A stretch of DNA of 64,000 bases from Balaenoptera acutorostrata (lineage: Eukaryota > Chordata > Mammalia > Artiodactyla > Balaenopteridae). The position numbers and the translations under genes were made by a program. The stretch lies in contig NC_080070.1 in the NCBI RefSeq assembly GCF_949987535.1, positions 11,032,016-11,096,015 of the forward strand, written 5' to 3'. Below, piece by piece: positions 11,571 to 24,639 of the stretch (position 1 is the stretch's first letter; each line of letters starts with the position of its first letter). The notes under the pieces are model-generated. The model had not been told where the DNA came from, searched no databases, and saw only the letters and a list, made by a program, of their open reading frames with translations.

Positions 11571-12960
11571 AAGAGAGATATATCAGAACTGGTGAAAATG
11601 AGAAAGAAAAAAGAAGAAGAAAGCAGTGTAAAGAGTGCTGGGTGCATGTAAACCACAAGAAAGAAAGCTCGCCTCCACAGCGGCTGCATGACTTGGATTC
11701 CAGACAGACAGAGAACAAAGGCGTAGAAACTGGCTAGCTGATGTAAAGCTAATCTTTAAAGCTTACATTTAAGTTAGGGACTGGCTTAGACACTGCCACC
11801 TTCATGTCTAAGTCTAATTCTCCCTTCTCATTCATGTGCTTTCTTGAAGGGAAGGATTACATTCACCTAAGAGATCACCTAAAGCTTCTTGACTATTCGT
11901 CCCTTCTGAGAAATCTTTTTTTTCAGTTCTTCAGCTTACACTGAACTCTTGGAGAGCTTGGACCACCACTAGAACACTGTATGTTGAGACATCTCTCTCT
12001 CATGCTCACACCCCTAAAAAGGAATAGATCATTAGGGAATCCTAATATGTAACCAGTGAATTGAAATAACATTACAGGCTGGCATGGTGTGCTTTCCAGT
12101 TTGGTTAAGACATTTGTTCAAATAAATTAATGTTTCTGTCTCAACTGATTGAAACAAATGTACCTACCTAAGCAAATAGAGTAAAACTATTTATAGGAGT
12201 AGGAGTAGGAAAAGAACTTCATTATTTGTTAAGAGATCAACTGAGTACCTGATATATATTACTGTATTTGTTCATGTAACTCTTAGAATATTGACTGAAT
12301 CTTCCATTCAGTTTTTTCATTATTAGTAATCAACTGATATATAAGAACAAAGCAGGGTTATAATAGCTTTAACAAGGCTTACCTAAAACATAATTATTTC
12401 CTCCATAAACAGCATTACTCAGATATGTGTTATCCTAGAGAGTGGTAGGAAGCAGTCATAGAATTGTCTCTAAAACTGAGTTTTTAAGTTACTGACATTT
12501 GCTAATGTAAAATAAACTCAATGCATTTTTTTAAGTTCTGCAATTGCTCAAGAGATCAATTTTATATGTTTATACAGATGGACTTCTGGTAAGTCAATAA
12601 CTGAGAAACTGATGAATGTTCAATAATCATGCACAAATAGATTTTTAAGCATTTAGACAGAAAAAGTAAACTGCTTGGGACCCCTGTATTAGAAAGGATC
12701 CAGCGAGATGAGGGGACAGGTTATCGTTCCATCATGGAGGAGGGAGTCCTTCTGAGAATGGATGAAATGTGGTCCAACACAAGACACTCTGGGAAGAATC
12801 CAATCCCAGGATCTAGAGAACAGTGGAGGTCTTAGAAGAGCTTCCTCTGTTGGGCCTGCCCATCCCAGACACAGTGAGGAACCAGGAGAGTTGTGAGTGA
12901 GGACATCTGCCAGCCACTGAGACGGTGGCCTCTAAAGAAACCCCTCTTTCTTTCTAGAGA
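11571..12960. other. Unique-looking sequence, possible MIR remnant at about 12245-12400
   Basis: No gene or clear repeat. The stretch around gtacctgatatatattactgt and catgtaactcttagaatattg is reminiscent of a minus-strand MIR, but the core match is too weak to call separately. Confidence 0.35.
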
Positions 12961-12994
12961 ATCTATAGCACAGACAGACTGATTGTGATTGAAA

Positions 12995-12997
<3 letters not shown>

Positions 12998-13034
<37 letters not shown>

Positions 13035-13038
13035 ACAT
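12998..13038. repeat. (CA)n dinucleotide microsatellite
   Basis: About 16 perfect ca units followed by an imperfect tacacacatgc end. Alternating purine-pyrimidine, so a candidate for left-handed DNA and length polymorphism. Confidence 0.95.
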
Positions 13039-16000
13039 GCTTAAATCACAAAGATAATTCTTTGCCTTATTTCTCTGAAAAGACCAAGATAATTAGATCA
13101 TTGGGCTTCAGGTAAATCTCAGTGGCTTAAAAAATGTGAACTGGACCCAATTTCTTTCTCTCAATTGTTTTGCTCTGCTTCCTTAATACAGGCTCCATTT
13201 TTGTTAGGCTTTCCTCTTGACATCCCAAAGTAGCTCCCGCATCTCACAGAATTAAACAATTCCAGGTTTCAAGTCCAAGAAAGTCTGCTGCTTGGAGAGT
13301 TTGAACAAAAGTTCTGGCTTTGAGTCTTGTTGGACCTTTTTGGCCAGACTTGAGACAAACGTCTTAACCAATCATGGGGGCCAAGGAGACGGGATGTGTT
13401 GACTGGTTCAAGCCAGTTAGATTCTAACTTAGGAGCAGACAGTGAGTTCTATCTCACTTAACTCACCCAGCTGAAAAATGTGGGGTATTGTTAGGAAAGG
13501 AGCAAAAAAGGCTAGGTTCTGGAGAAGCATCCAAGAAATATTCTATTTCATGTCACTTCAGTTACACCAAACACTTATTGTGTACTTGGCATATGCCAGC
13601 CCTGTGCTAGGTGCTGGGCTTGGGGAAGATTTGGAATGAGATATTGGGAATGTGTAAGACAGAAAGATGACTATGGCATGGTCTCTGATCTCAAGGAATT
13701 TAACCCTCTGTCTGGGGAGACAAATGTTAATAATTTCCTTGGCAAATCATGTCAGGGGCATTGACACACATGCGTCCTTTATACATACGCCCTGGAGGTA
13801 ACTGCAGGACAGTTTGGCAATGAACCTTGGTCCCCTTCCTTCTTTCATGTCCATGGTTCCCACATCCTCTGCATTAAGGTACTTCTATATGGCATATTTT
13901 GGCAAAGCAGAAAACTTCTAGATTATTGTGAAATTGTTATAAGGAGATGGAGAAAGAAGCAAGATTTTTCATTTTAAAATTTTAAAGGTTTTATAAAACC
14001 ACTGATTGCCAAGTATGAGTAATCATTTATTTAAATCATATTCTTTTTTCTTTCATAGTTTTCTTTAAATTTAAAGAGCTGTCATTCCTTTTCCAACGTT
14101 ATGTCTTGTCTGTCTCCCCTCCTGCTGATGGTGTTTTTAAGCAATGACAAAATGACATTAAAAATTCAATCAAAATGGCTATTTTTTTCATCACTCTTTG
14201 ACTACAATTATGTATTAACTGTGAAGAATAGCCTTTTCCCTCAGCATGAGAAAAGATGTTAGAATCTATCATCAAGATTCACAGGGTTTCTCTTAAATAC
14301 CAAGTCTTGCCTGTGTTTTATAAAGTAGCAGTTTCTGTGACTGGAGTATTACCTAAGCATGTGGTTATCCCATGAATTACCAAAAATTTTACAGTACTTT
14401 GTTAAGGGTTTTTAAAACATAGAGCATCTGTTATAGGAAACCCAGTAGAGGATTCTCCAACATTGGAAGGGACACAGGCTTCCTTACTGCCCCTAGTGTC
14501 AGGATTGAATAAGATACCGTAGGTACTGGTAAAGCCATTTTAAATAGGAAAACAGAGATGAAATAAACCCCCGAGGATAAGTAAGGATAAGCATCCTAAG
14601 AAATCCTTCTAAGGAAGGGCAGGAAGGCTAACGGTGGCATGCAGACCCCAAAAGTTAAGTGCTAACAGGGTATTAGCCTCTGGGTTGAGAACAAGTAAAG
14701 AACAAGAGAACATGGCTGAGGGGGACAGTGGAGAACATGGGGGACACACTGGGAAGGGAGGAGCTTGTGATGGGGCCTCTCTGTGCCGCATGGGGGGAGA
14801 GTGGAATACAGACTTCACATCTCTTCTTCTGAACCTGCAGCCAAGCATGCATACAGTTTTGACTGGCTGATGCAAAGAGCCAGTAAGCCCCTACGAGCTT
14901 AGTTCTGAGGCGGAATTTACACAAGGTGGTTCTGTCCATAGGAAGATTCGTGTTGATGGAAGACCAGCAGTAAAAACATATAAATTAAAATCACTGTCCT
15001 CTTTCTTCCTCCTAATTAACTCTGAGACAGAATACAGAGTGACTCTTTCTCATTCCCAGTTGTTTTGTCTGAGCCCAGAGTTAATAGTGATTGCACGACT
15101 ACATTTTCTTTGCAGTCCACAACAGAAGGTACTTGGCATCTCATCTTAGAAGTGATGCCAATTTTATGTGGCCACTTTCACATCTAGGTTCAGGAGATGT
15201 CAAAACATCCCTGGTGATGTGCAAAGAAATTGTTCCTGTGCTTTCATGATGTCTTGATAAGGCTAAATCCTATGTATCTCACATGGAATATTTCTCCCTT
15301 ATTTTGCCCTAAGAGAGAACCACATCTGTCATCACTTATCAATATCTCTAACTTTGTTAAGTTCCACTATCCTATAAATAGAGAATTTAATTCTATGCTT
15401 TGACAATCTAGCCAATTTGATAGATTATATGGAGTTAAGTATGTTAGTGACCAATAACAATTTAATACGGTTTATAGAGCAAAAAAGGAAATATATATAT
15501 TGTATATATCTTATATAATATACATATTTTTTAACAGAGCTTCTTAATATCTTAAAAAATGTCATCAGGGGATTACAAAAATGTAGCCTTTCAATATCCC
15601 TCACAGAAACCACGGCTGCCTACCTGGTTATGTACAAGATCCCTGTTCCCTGCCCATACTACCAGAGTCCTTTGTGTTTTCTCCTATGCTTAAATATTTG
15701 CATGTTAATTTTACATGTATGTGCCTTTTTGGTGTCGGTTCATTTGTCTGCCTGCCTTTTAAATCCATGTGCCTCAGTGATGCCTTAAATTCTTTAAATT
15801 GTAGTTAACCAGAGGAAAGAGGATCTGCCTAATTCTCCTTAATACAGCATCATATTTAGGTAAATGTGCTTAATAAGTGCTTTTTATTTCAAGAAGCATT
15901 ATGTGCAATATTATGTCACAAAGTTATTTCTTCATGATGTCTTTTGGGGGTTTTACTGTTTACTTTCCTTTACAGTTAACTTTTTTTAATCTCTCTTAAT

Positions 16001-16247
16001 ACTGTCCCCAGTATAGAGGACAAGATACAGCAGTCCGTAAGGAGTAAACAAAATAGCAGTGACTGTCCCCTCATCTCTGGGTGTAGCCCTGGTCACAGAA
16101 CTCTGAGCTTCATTTCCTCAGTATGCAATGCAGATCACGTTGTTTTATAAGACACGCATTTCCCTGGAGTATTTAAGATGGCAGCTTTCTCCTCAAGCCA
16201 CAAACTTCCACATCTCTAGGTCAAAAATGCATCTCTCTCTCTCTTTT
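13039..16247. other. No recognised gene or young repeat
   Basis: Unique-looking, AT-rich in places (TA-rich run at about 15489-15532). 13560-13740 (cttattgtgtacttggcatatgcc, then ctgtgctaggtgctgggc) resembles an ancient mammalian repeat of the 'gtgccaggcactgtgctaggtgctgg' type. Open frames at 14609-14939 overlap on both strands without recognisable domains and look like chance. Confidence 0.5.
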
Positions 16248-16365
16248 ATTTAATCTCTTATTTTACAGATGAGGGAATTGAGATCCTTAGAGGTTAAATA
16301 GCTTGCTCATGGGGACACAGCTAATTAGCAGACTTGCAAACATCATTCATCAACCTTAAAAACGT
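16248..16365 (-). mobile_element. MIR SINE remnant
   Basis: Contains ttttacagatgagggaattg, then agaggttaaatagcttgctc and gacacagctaattagcaga. This is the MIR core seen from the reverse strand (ttttacagatgaggaaactg...acttgcccaaggtcacacagctag). Confidence 0.7.
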
Positions 16366-17234
16366 CCTTTCAGAATGTCGTCATGTATAACCTATTACCC
16401 TTAAGAAAGCTCCTCTCCTAAGAGCTAGGAGTTCCGTCAATACTATCCACCTTCCTTTGTAATTAACTTTTGTTTTATCTCTCTTAATAGAGTCCATAAA
16501 ATACAGGACAAGCAGCAGTAGGTATTTTTAACCTACTACAGTTTCCATATGTTATTAAACCAAATTTAAAACAATGTAAATTATTTAAAATAAGAAGCAA
16601 CCAAGGTCTCATCAACATAATAAAATCAGAGCTATTTGATTTTATGTTCTTTCCCAAACTTCCTTTTTTATCTATTAATATATATATTTTTAGAAGGCTG
16701 TAGTATAGTAGTATTTGTTAAATGCGTGTTTATGTGTATTATTGTTCTATTGTTCCCTTAACTTTATCTTGTTCATTTTTCTATCTTTTTATAAAATCCT
16801 GGAAAAATATATACAATGTAACTGCATAATCACGATACAGAGGATAATTAACTTAGCCTTTCCCCTATTTTTGGACACTTAGGACATTTCTAATTTTTCA
16901 CTGCTATGAGCAGTGCTGAAGAGAACAAATTTGTACAAGTAGAAGCACAGCAGTCTTTACACAGGAAACCATGCCTGGGACAAAGATCCTCATGCCAAGT
17001 GAAAACTCTGGTTCAGACTTAAGTTTTGTGAAACAGATCATGCAAATATTGAATTTTGTTTTGACACGGCATACATTTGCTTTGCCAAGATAGGGCTGGC
17101 GACAGAATGAACTTGTCTTTGAGATGTTTAAATGCTTTCCTTGGATAGGAGACCTTTTTATTGAGCTGTAAACTCTTGGGGTAAATATTTATTTTTCTTC
17201 TATTTAGAATAGGAAAAGAACTTATACTTTATAG
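16366..17234. other. AT-rich sequence, no clear feature
   Basis: A stretch near 16862-16935 (ggacacttaggacatttcta, then ttcactgctatgagcagtgctg) vaguely resembles old L1 ORF2 on the minus strand. Too weak to call separately. Confidence 0.35.
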
Positions 17235-17455
17235 TGTTGTACACCTAGTATTGACCAGTACTTAATATACACTATCCAGAACCTTCCCAGAAACTCTGTA
17301 GAGGAGATGCAATTACTCTGTTTGATAAATTTACAAAGGGAGAACTGAGGCTCAGAGAACTTCAGGGATGCCAGAACCAATTGCCAGTTAATTGACTTCA
17401 AGCCCATGTTCTTGACATCGGCCTGTCTTACCATAGCATGTATTGGTACCACATC
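17235..17455 (-). mobile_element. MIR SINE remnant
   Basis: Follows the reverse-strand MIR order: aactctgtagaggagatgca, then gagaactgaggctcagagaa, then gacttcaagcccatgttctt, and near the end gcctgtcttaccatagcatg. Confidence 0.6.
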
Positions 17456-17511
17456 AAAACTGAGCAGCAGTGAGAGGATACAACACCCAGTTGTTTTATT
17501 TAAACAGCTTT

Positions 17512-18445
17512 ATTGAGATATAATCCACATACTGGACTCATTTAAAGTGTACAATTCAATGACTTTTAGTATATTCACAGATATGTGCAACCCTCACACA
17601 GTTTATTTTAGAACATTTTCATCACCTCAAAAAGAAACCTATGGGACTTCCCTGGCGGTCAGTGGTTAAGATTTTGCTTTCCAGTGCAAGGGGGTGCAGG
17701 TTCGATCCCTGGTCAGGGAACTAAGATCCCACATGCCTCAGGGCCAAAAAAACCAAAACACAAAACAGAAGCAATGTTGTAACAAATTCAATAAAGACTT
17801 TAAAAAATTGGTCCACATCAAAAAAAAAAAATCTTAAAAAAAAAAAGAAAGAAACCTATACCCTTCAGCTATCACCCCTTCCAACCTTCTCTCTCCCCAA
17901 CCCTAAGCAACAACTAATCTACTTTCTGTCTCTGTAGATTTTCCTGTCTGTACTTTCATGCGAATGGAATCATAGAACATGAGGACTTTTGTGTCTGACT
18001 TCTTTCACTTAGCATAATGTCTTCAAGGTTTATCCAAGCTGTAGCATGTGTCAGTACTTCTTTCCTTTTCATGGCTGAATAATATTACATTGTATGGATA
18101 TATCATATTTTGTTTATTCATTAATCCATTGATGGTCATTTGGGCTGTTCCAACCTTTTGCCTATTATGAACAATGCTATGATAGACATTTATATATACA
18201 TGTTTGTGTGGACATATGTTTTTATTTCTCTTGGCTATATACCTAGGAATGGACTTGCTGTGTCATATGATAATGACAATCAGATAATCATTTGAGGAAC
18301 TGCCAAACTTTCAAAATAGCTGGGCCATTTTACATTTCTGCCATCATTGAATGAAGGTTTTCTCCACATCTTCGTCAGTACTTGTTACTATTTAACATTT
18401 TTGTTTTGGCCATCCTAGTGGGTGTTATAGTCACCTACAGGTACC
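17512..18445 (-). mobile_element. Old L1 3' part (minus strand), split by a SINE at 17643-17847
   Basis: The 3' UTR complement begins at tttattgagatataatccac (about 17510) and continues through attttcatcacctcaaaaag. After the SINE come cacttagcataatgtcttca, gaataatattacattgtatg and cttggctatatacctaggaa, which are the complement of the ORF2 end. It stops near catcctagtgggtgttata (about 18430). It is a 5'-truncated copy with many substitutions, older than the whale-type L1 at 29158. Probably an L1MB/L1MC-like subfamily. Confidence 0.8.
17643..17847 (+). mobile_element. CHR-2-type SINE with extended 3' tail
   Basis: Begins gggacttccctggcggtcag, has a B box (ggttcgatccctggt), and then a CHR-2-type tail including gaagcaatgttgtaacaaat and a polyadenylation-like caataaagac. 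A 12-nt TSD, aaagaaacctat, lies at 17631-17642 and 17848-17859 inside the L1. This is a different subfamily from the ~300 bp SINEs elsewhere in the window. Confidence 0.9.
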
Positions 18446-19834
18446 AGAACTATTTTTAGATTATACGTCACTGTCTCTCAACTGCCTCTTGGGAAAAAAG
18501 CAGATCTGACCAATCATAGAAAAAGCTCAAAGCCAAAGAAAAAGTCAAGGGCAAGGCAGATGAAAAACAAATTTTATTTCTATGAGACACATAAACTTAA
18601 ATTTAAAGGCTATTTATATAATCCACATGTCTACACATCCTTATATTTCAACATAAAAATTTTGGAAATTCCTTTCATTAACTGGTTTCAGTTGCAAAAT
18701 GGCAGTTATCAAATATGACCCTTTACCTCCATCCCATCTTCATTTTCTACTCTTTCATCCAAAGTTACTTGTGAATGTGAGAAAGTTAATTCTCTAAAGT
18801 CCCATGCTACTTGCCTTTCAGGATTATGAGGCAACTTAGTTATTCAATACAAACATTTTTACTGAGCATCTCCTATAGCCAGACTCTAGCTATAGAAGGT
18901 GTTGGAGCTCCAATTATGAACAAAACCAGATAAAATCCTTGTTGCCTTGGGACTTACCATAAAGTGATAAAGAAGTTATCAATCAAATAATCACAAAAAT
19001 AAATCATAAATCTGCACCTGTTCTAAGTGCCACATGGGACAGGTACTTAATTCAGGGATTTTCAAAAATGGTGAGTGTACAGGAAGTTGGGAAGTGGGTT
19101 GTCAGGGAAACTTTATTTGCTGGGAATGTTTGTGACAGTGAGATGTTGAATTTATGGCAGTGCATTAAGAGTTTCATTCTATCTCAATTTTTTTGTCAGA
19201 CCACACTGTGAAGAGCTTCCAGTGAAGCTTCTGGGAGTCCAAGAAACAAAAGTGTAACGTAGTTTTCCTTACAGTAAACAGAAATAATTTTACTAAAAAT
19301 TTTTTTAAATAATAATAATTTTACTATTATTAAAGATCATATTCTGATAGACATGTCTATTAACCTCTCTACTAAGCTACATCAAACATTCAAATACATT
19401 TCAATGGACCTGATTATATGAAATCTATTTTTTTGTATTTTTTTTTCTTATTTCTTTTTGTTGGTTTCAAATTCTACTTATTTTTTCCAGGTGTTTGTTG
19501 TTGCACCATTTGTTTTATTATTCTAGATGTTCATTTCACATAACCTGTGGCCGTTTTTTTGACCATTTGTGGTTTTATCTCTTATTTTACCTACAAAGAG
19601 ATTCAAAGCTTACTAATCAAACAATTTCTCAGACATTTCTATTTGGTATAAAAAGAAATGGATTTGATCTTTTCTAAGTTTATATCAAAGTTTAACTAGA
19701 CCTCTAAATTATATGCCTATAGTTCCCTATTGTTTAAAAATGGTTCTTTGGAAGACTAGGTTTCCAAATGAGTGGAGTTTACCTGGATTTTACCCGGCTT
19801 AATTACTTCTTAATGTATGGCATTGTATAACTGA
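18446..19834. other. No recognised gene; possible ancient repeat at 18840-19030
   Basis: Mostly AT-rich unique sequence. The text aacatttttactgagcatctcctatagcc, shortened here to its core 'actgagcatctcctat', then aattatgaacaaaaccagat and tcaatcaaataatcacaaaa resembles an old mammalian repeat of the 'caaatatttattgagcacctac' type. Confidence 0.4.
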
Positions 19835-19990
19835 TATAGGCTCCGAGGTCAGATCTGAGCTTGAATCCAGACTCTATTCCTTACTATTGGTGTGATCTTC
19901 AATGAGCTATTTAATTGCTCTGAACCTCAATTCTTTCACCCCCCAAAAAATATTTTTATGTAATACTTTTGCAGGATTTTTAGCACTAAG
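19835..19990 (+). mobile_element. MIR SINE remnant
   Basis: Contains gagcttgaatccagactcta, then attggtgtgatcttcaatga and ctctgaacctcaattctttc, matching forward MIR (ggttcgaatcccagctctgcc...tgtgtgaccttgggcaa...ctctgtgcctcagtttcctc). Confidence 0.65.
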
Positions 19991-20226
19991 TAATAGAACT
20001 TATATAAAACATTTTATACATTTAGCAAAAAATATTATTAAAAGGTAACCTGTTAAATAATTATTTTGTTTTGTATTTTCACCACTTTAGATTCATCTGG
20101 AATGTAGGAAAGGTTATTTTATCCCTCCTAGGAGATTTACAAGGCATTTTGTTTTTAAGCCCTCTTGACCCGTGAGAAAGAGAAGCAGTCTCTTTTGTGT
20201 TACTTGTGTCTGAAGCCTGGCTTCTT

Positions 20227-20570
20227 TTTTTTTTTTTTTTTTTTTTTAATTTTATAGCTACTTTATTTATTTATTTATTTATTTTTGGCTGTGTTGGGTC
20301 TTCGGTTCGTGCGAGGGCTTTCTCTAGTTGCGGCAAGTGGGGGCCACTCTTCATCGCGGTGTGGGGACCGCTCTTCATCGCGGTGCGCGGGCCTTTCACT
20401 ATTGCGGCCCCTCCCGTTGCGGGGCACAGGCTCCAGACGCGCAGGCTCAGTAGTTGTGGCTCACGGGCCCAGCTGCTCCGTGGCATGTGGGATCTTCCCA
20501 GACCAGGGCTCGAACCCGTGTCCCCTGCATTATCAGGCAGATTCTCAACCACTGCGCCACCAGGGAAGCC
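20227..20570 (-). mobile_element. CHR-type SINE, subfamily with 24-bp internal duplication
   Basis: Reverse-strand SINE with a perfect 17-nt TSD, ctgaagcctggcttctt, at 20210-20226 and 20571-20587. Inside it a 24-bp unit is repeated in tandem (20344-20367 and 20368-20391, each containing ctcttcatcgcggtg). It also has ttcggttcgtgcgaggg where most copies read ttcgtttctgtgcgaggg, and a tail complement containing aattttatagctacttta. The copy at 36319-36673 shares all three. Confidence 0.95.
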
Positions 20571-20587
20571 CTGAAGCCTGGCTTCTT

Positions 20588-21233
20588 AAGAAATCAAACA
20601 CTAGCTGATTAGTCATCGAGTTCTATTGATGGAGAAATGTGTAGGATAAAATGTTAAGGTTTGTTTTATTTTATTGAAAGAAAAAACGATGAAAAGATAG
20701 AGGCAGCTGGTCCTTGGATGGATGCCTGGAATCTGAAGGAGAAAGATTATAGAAACTTTGTGGGTAGAGCCTTGAGCCCGCTCAAATGGAGGTGGGAGGA
20801 TTTCAGGATGGTGGTGAGGTGCCACTTATTGATGGGAGCTGCTTAGGGAACCTTCTGGCACGCCCCTAGGCCTATACTTAGCAGACAAAATCTGCTTATC
20901 TTCTGGGTATGGAGCTTGGCAACGGCACCCAGCAGCAGTCACAGAGGGATGGTGGGTGACCAGCTCACTCCCACTTCACAGAAGGACTGAAAGCAACCTC
21001 AGCAGTGGTGGTAGTCACAGCCCAAAAGACCAAAGCTCTTCCCTACTAGGAAGTCAGAAAAGTGATGGAGCTCTTTAAAGACCTGTGAATCCTTGAACAA
21101 TTCCAGAGAAGGTAAAAGATCACAACTAGAACAGTAACTGACGTTGGACTTCTTGCCAAAATATTTTTTCTATTCGAGGACAAGAGGGGAGCATCTTGCA
21201 CTTTTTGTAATTAAAGAAAAATGAAGGGGGGCA
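20588..21233. other. No recognised feature
   Basis: Unique-looking sequence of mixed composition. A 61-codon open frame at 20661-20846 has no recognisable domain and no clear exon boundaries. Confidence 0.4.
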
Positions 21234-22408
21234 TATTTTAATTGAAGTATAATTAACTTACAATATTATATTAGTTTCAGGTTTACAACATAGTAATTCA
21301 GTATTTTTATACGTTGAGAAATGATCACCACGATAAGTCTAGTTGCCATCCGTCACCATACAAAGTTATTACAATATTATTGAATATATTCCCTATGCTG
21401 TAAATCTCCATCATTTATTTATTTCATGACTGGAAGTTTGTACCTCTAAATCTCCTTCACCTACTTCACCCATCCACCACCCCTCTTCCCTCTGGCAACC
21501 ACCAGTTTGTTTTCTGTAGCAATGAGTCTGTTTCTGTTTTATGTTTGTGCATTTGTTTTGGTTTTTAGACCCCACATCTAAGTGAAATCATATGGTATTT
21601 GCCTTACTCTGCCTGACTTAGTTCACTTAGCATGATACCCTCTAAGTTCATATATATACACGGCACATTTTCTTTATTCACACATTTATCAATGATTTAG
21701 GTTGCTTCCACATCTTGACTATTGTTAAAAAACATTATAATGAACATTGGGGTGCATATATCTTTTCAAATTAGTGTTTCCATTTTCTGCAGATAAATAC
21801 CCAGAGATGGAATTGCTGGAACATAGGGTAGTTCTATTTTTAATATTTTGAGGAACCTCCGTACTGTTTTGCATAGAGGTTATACCAATTTACATTCTCA
21901 CCAACAGTGCATGAGGGTTTCTTTTTCTCCACATCTCCACCGACACTAGTTGGTTCTTGTCTTTTTGATGATAGCCATTCTAAATGTATGAGGGGATATC
22001 TCATTGTGGTTTTGATGTGCATTTCCCTGATGATTAGTGATGAGCATCTTTTCAGGTACCTGTTGGCCATCTGTACATCTTCTTTGGAAAAATGTCTAAT
22101 CAGGTCCTTTGCCCATTTTTTAACTGGGTTGTTGGGTTTTTTGATACTGAGTTGTATGAGTTTTTTGTATATTTTGGATATTACTCCCTTATCAGATATA
22201 TTGTTTTCAAATATCTTCTCCAATTCAGTAGGTTGCCTTTTCATTTTCTTAACGGATTCCTTTACTTGCAAAAGCTTTTAAGTTTGATATAGTCCCACTG
22301 TTTCTTTTCTTTAGTAATATATATATATTTCTAAGACTGGTGTCAAAGAGTGTTCTGCCTGTGTTTTCTTCCAGGAGTTTTATGGTTTCACGTCTCACAT
22401 TTAAGTCT

Positions 22409-23095
22409 TTAATCCATTTTGAGTTTATTTTGTATATGGTGTAAGGCAATGGTCAGTTCCTTTCTTTTGCATGTAGCCTTCCGGTTTTCACACCATTTAT
22501 TGAAGAGACTGTCATTTCCTTGTTGTATATTCTTGCCTCCTGTATCGTAGATTAATTGACCATATAGGTGTGGGGTTGTTTCTGAGCTGTCTATTTTATT
22601 CCATTTATCTATATGTCTGTTTTTGTCCAAGTACCATACTGTTTTGACTACTGTAGGTTTGTGGTATAGTTTGAAATCAGAACTTTGTTCTTCTTTCTCA
22701 ATATTGCTTTGGCTATTTGAGGTCTTTTGTGGTTCTATACAAATTTTAAGATTATTTGTTCTAGTTCTGTGAAAATGGTGAGGGTATATAAACAGGGATT
22801 GCATTGATCTGTAGATTGCCTTGGGGAATGTGATCATTTTAACAATATTAATTCTTCCAATCCATGAGCATGGTATATATTTACACTTATTTGTGTTGTC
22901 TTCAGTTTCTTTCATCAGTGTCTTATAGTGTTCATAGTATAGGTCTTTCACCTTTTTGGTTAAATTTATTCCTAAGTATTTTATTCTTTTTGATGCAATT
23001 ATAAATGGGATTATTTTCTTAATTTCTCTTTCTGGTAATTTTTTTTTAGTGTGTAGAAAGTCGAGATTTCTGTGTATTAATTTTGTGTCCTGCAA
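22409..23095 (-). pseudogene. L1 ORF2 C-terminal fragment with 228-codon open frame
   Basis: The longest coding-like stretch of this L1. It includes [20 protein letters not shown] and [12 protein letters not shown]...PKAIYR, hallmarks of the ORF2 region just after the reverse transcriptase. It also has [20 protein letters not shown], matching the usual '[20 protein letters not shown]'. It is shifted out of frame near 22880-22700 and ends before the C-terminal cysteine region. It is a dead fragment and the open length is a relic, not evidence of selection. A further open piece, 21840-22271, covers the next part ([20 protein letters not shown]). Confidence 0.85.
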
Positions 23096-24420
23096 CTTTA
23101 CTGAATTAATATATTAGTTTTAATAATTTTTTGGTGGAGTCTTGAGAATTTTCTCTATATATTATAGTATCATATCATCTGCAAATAATGACAGTTTTAC
23201 TTTTTCCTTTCTACTTTGGATTCTTTTTATTTCTTTTTCTTGACTCACTGCTATAGCTAGGACTTCCAAAACAATGTTGTATGAAAGTGGCAAGTGGGCG
23301 TTCTTATCTTGTTTCTGATAGAGGAAAAGCATTTAGCTTTTCATTGTTGAGTATGATGTTAGCTATGGGTTTGTCATATATGGTCTTTATTATGTTGAGG
23401 TATATTCCCTCTATGAGACTTCTTATCATAATTGGATGTTAAATTTTACAAAACACTTTTTCTGCATCTATTGTGATGATTGTAAGATTTTTATTCCTCA
23501 TTTTCTTAATGTGACATATCACATTGATTGATTTTTGGATATTGAACCATTTTGCATACCTGGAATATGTCCCACTTAAATCATGATGTATGATTCTTTT
23601 AATATATTATTGAATTTAGTTTGCTAATATTTTGCTGAGGGTTTTTGCATCTATGGTCATCAGGGATATTGACTGGTAATTTTCTTTTTTTATAGTGTCT
23701 TTGTCTGGTTTTGGTATCAGGTAATGCTGGCCTCAGAATGTGTTTGGAAGATTTCCTTCCTCCTCAAATTTGAGAATAGTGTGAGAAGGATAGGCACTAA
23801 CTCTTCTTTAAATGTGTTGAATTCATCTGTGAGACCATCTGGTCCTGGACTTTTGTTTGTTGGAAGTTTTTTTTATTACTGATTCAATTTTATTACTAGT
23901 AAGCATTCTGTTTCAGATTTTCTATTTCTTCCTGATTCAGTCTTAGAAGATTGTGTGCTTCTAGGAATTCATCCATTACTTCTAGGTGATTCAATTGGTT
24001 GACGTATAATTATTCGTAGTGGTCTCTTATTCTTGGTATTTCTGTGATATTGATTGTACCTTCTCTTTCATTTCTGATTTTGTTTATACCCTCCCTCTTT
24101 TTTTTTTTTTTTTTTTTGATGAGTCTGGGTAAAGTTTTATCAATTTTATCTTTTCAAAGAACCAGCTTAGTTTCACTGATCTTTTCCATTGTTTTTTTAG
24201 TCTCTATTTCATTTACTTCTGCTCTGATCTTTATTATTTCCTTCCTTCCACTAACTTTGGGCTTTGTTGGTTCTTTTTTCTATTGCTTTAGGTGTAAAGT
24301 TATATTGTTTATTTGAAAATTTTCTTGTTTCTGTCTTTCTTCTCCTTCTGGGATCCCTCTAATGCAAATGCTAGTATGCTTAATGTTTCCCAGAGGTCCC
24401 TTAAACTATCCTCATTTTCT

Positions 24421-24639
24421 TTAATTCTCTTTACTTTTTTGCTGTTCTGCTTGAGTGATTTCCACTCTTCTGTCTTTCAAATCGCTGGTCTGTTTTTCTG
24501 TATTATCTAATCTGCTGTTGATTTCTTCTAGTGTATTTTTCACTTCAGTGAATGTATTCTTCAGCTCCAATTGGTTCTTTCTTATATTTTCTAACTCCTT
24601 GTTGAAGTTCTCCTGTGTTCCTCCATTCTTCTCCCACAT
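24421..24639 (-). pseudogene. L1 ORF1 coiled-coil fragment
   Basis: A 72-residue open frame rich in Glu, Lys, Asn and Leu heptads (NIRKNQLELKNTFTEVKNTL, then INSRLDNTEKQTSDLKDR). This is the N-terminal coiled coil of L1 ORF1p, which mediates trimer formation. Downstream the frame is lost at the internal deletion, so no functional chaperone is possible. Confidence 0.8.

Noticed and set aside
14609..14939. Overlapping open frames on both strands, possible exon
   Set aside because: No splice sites, no recognisable domain, similar length frames on three reading frames as expected by chance in a GC-richer patch.
20197..20608. Overlapping open frames of 93-125 codons on both strands
   Set aside because: All lie in the SINE at 20227-20570; the same peptides recur at every young SINE copy.
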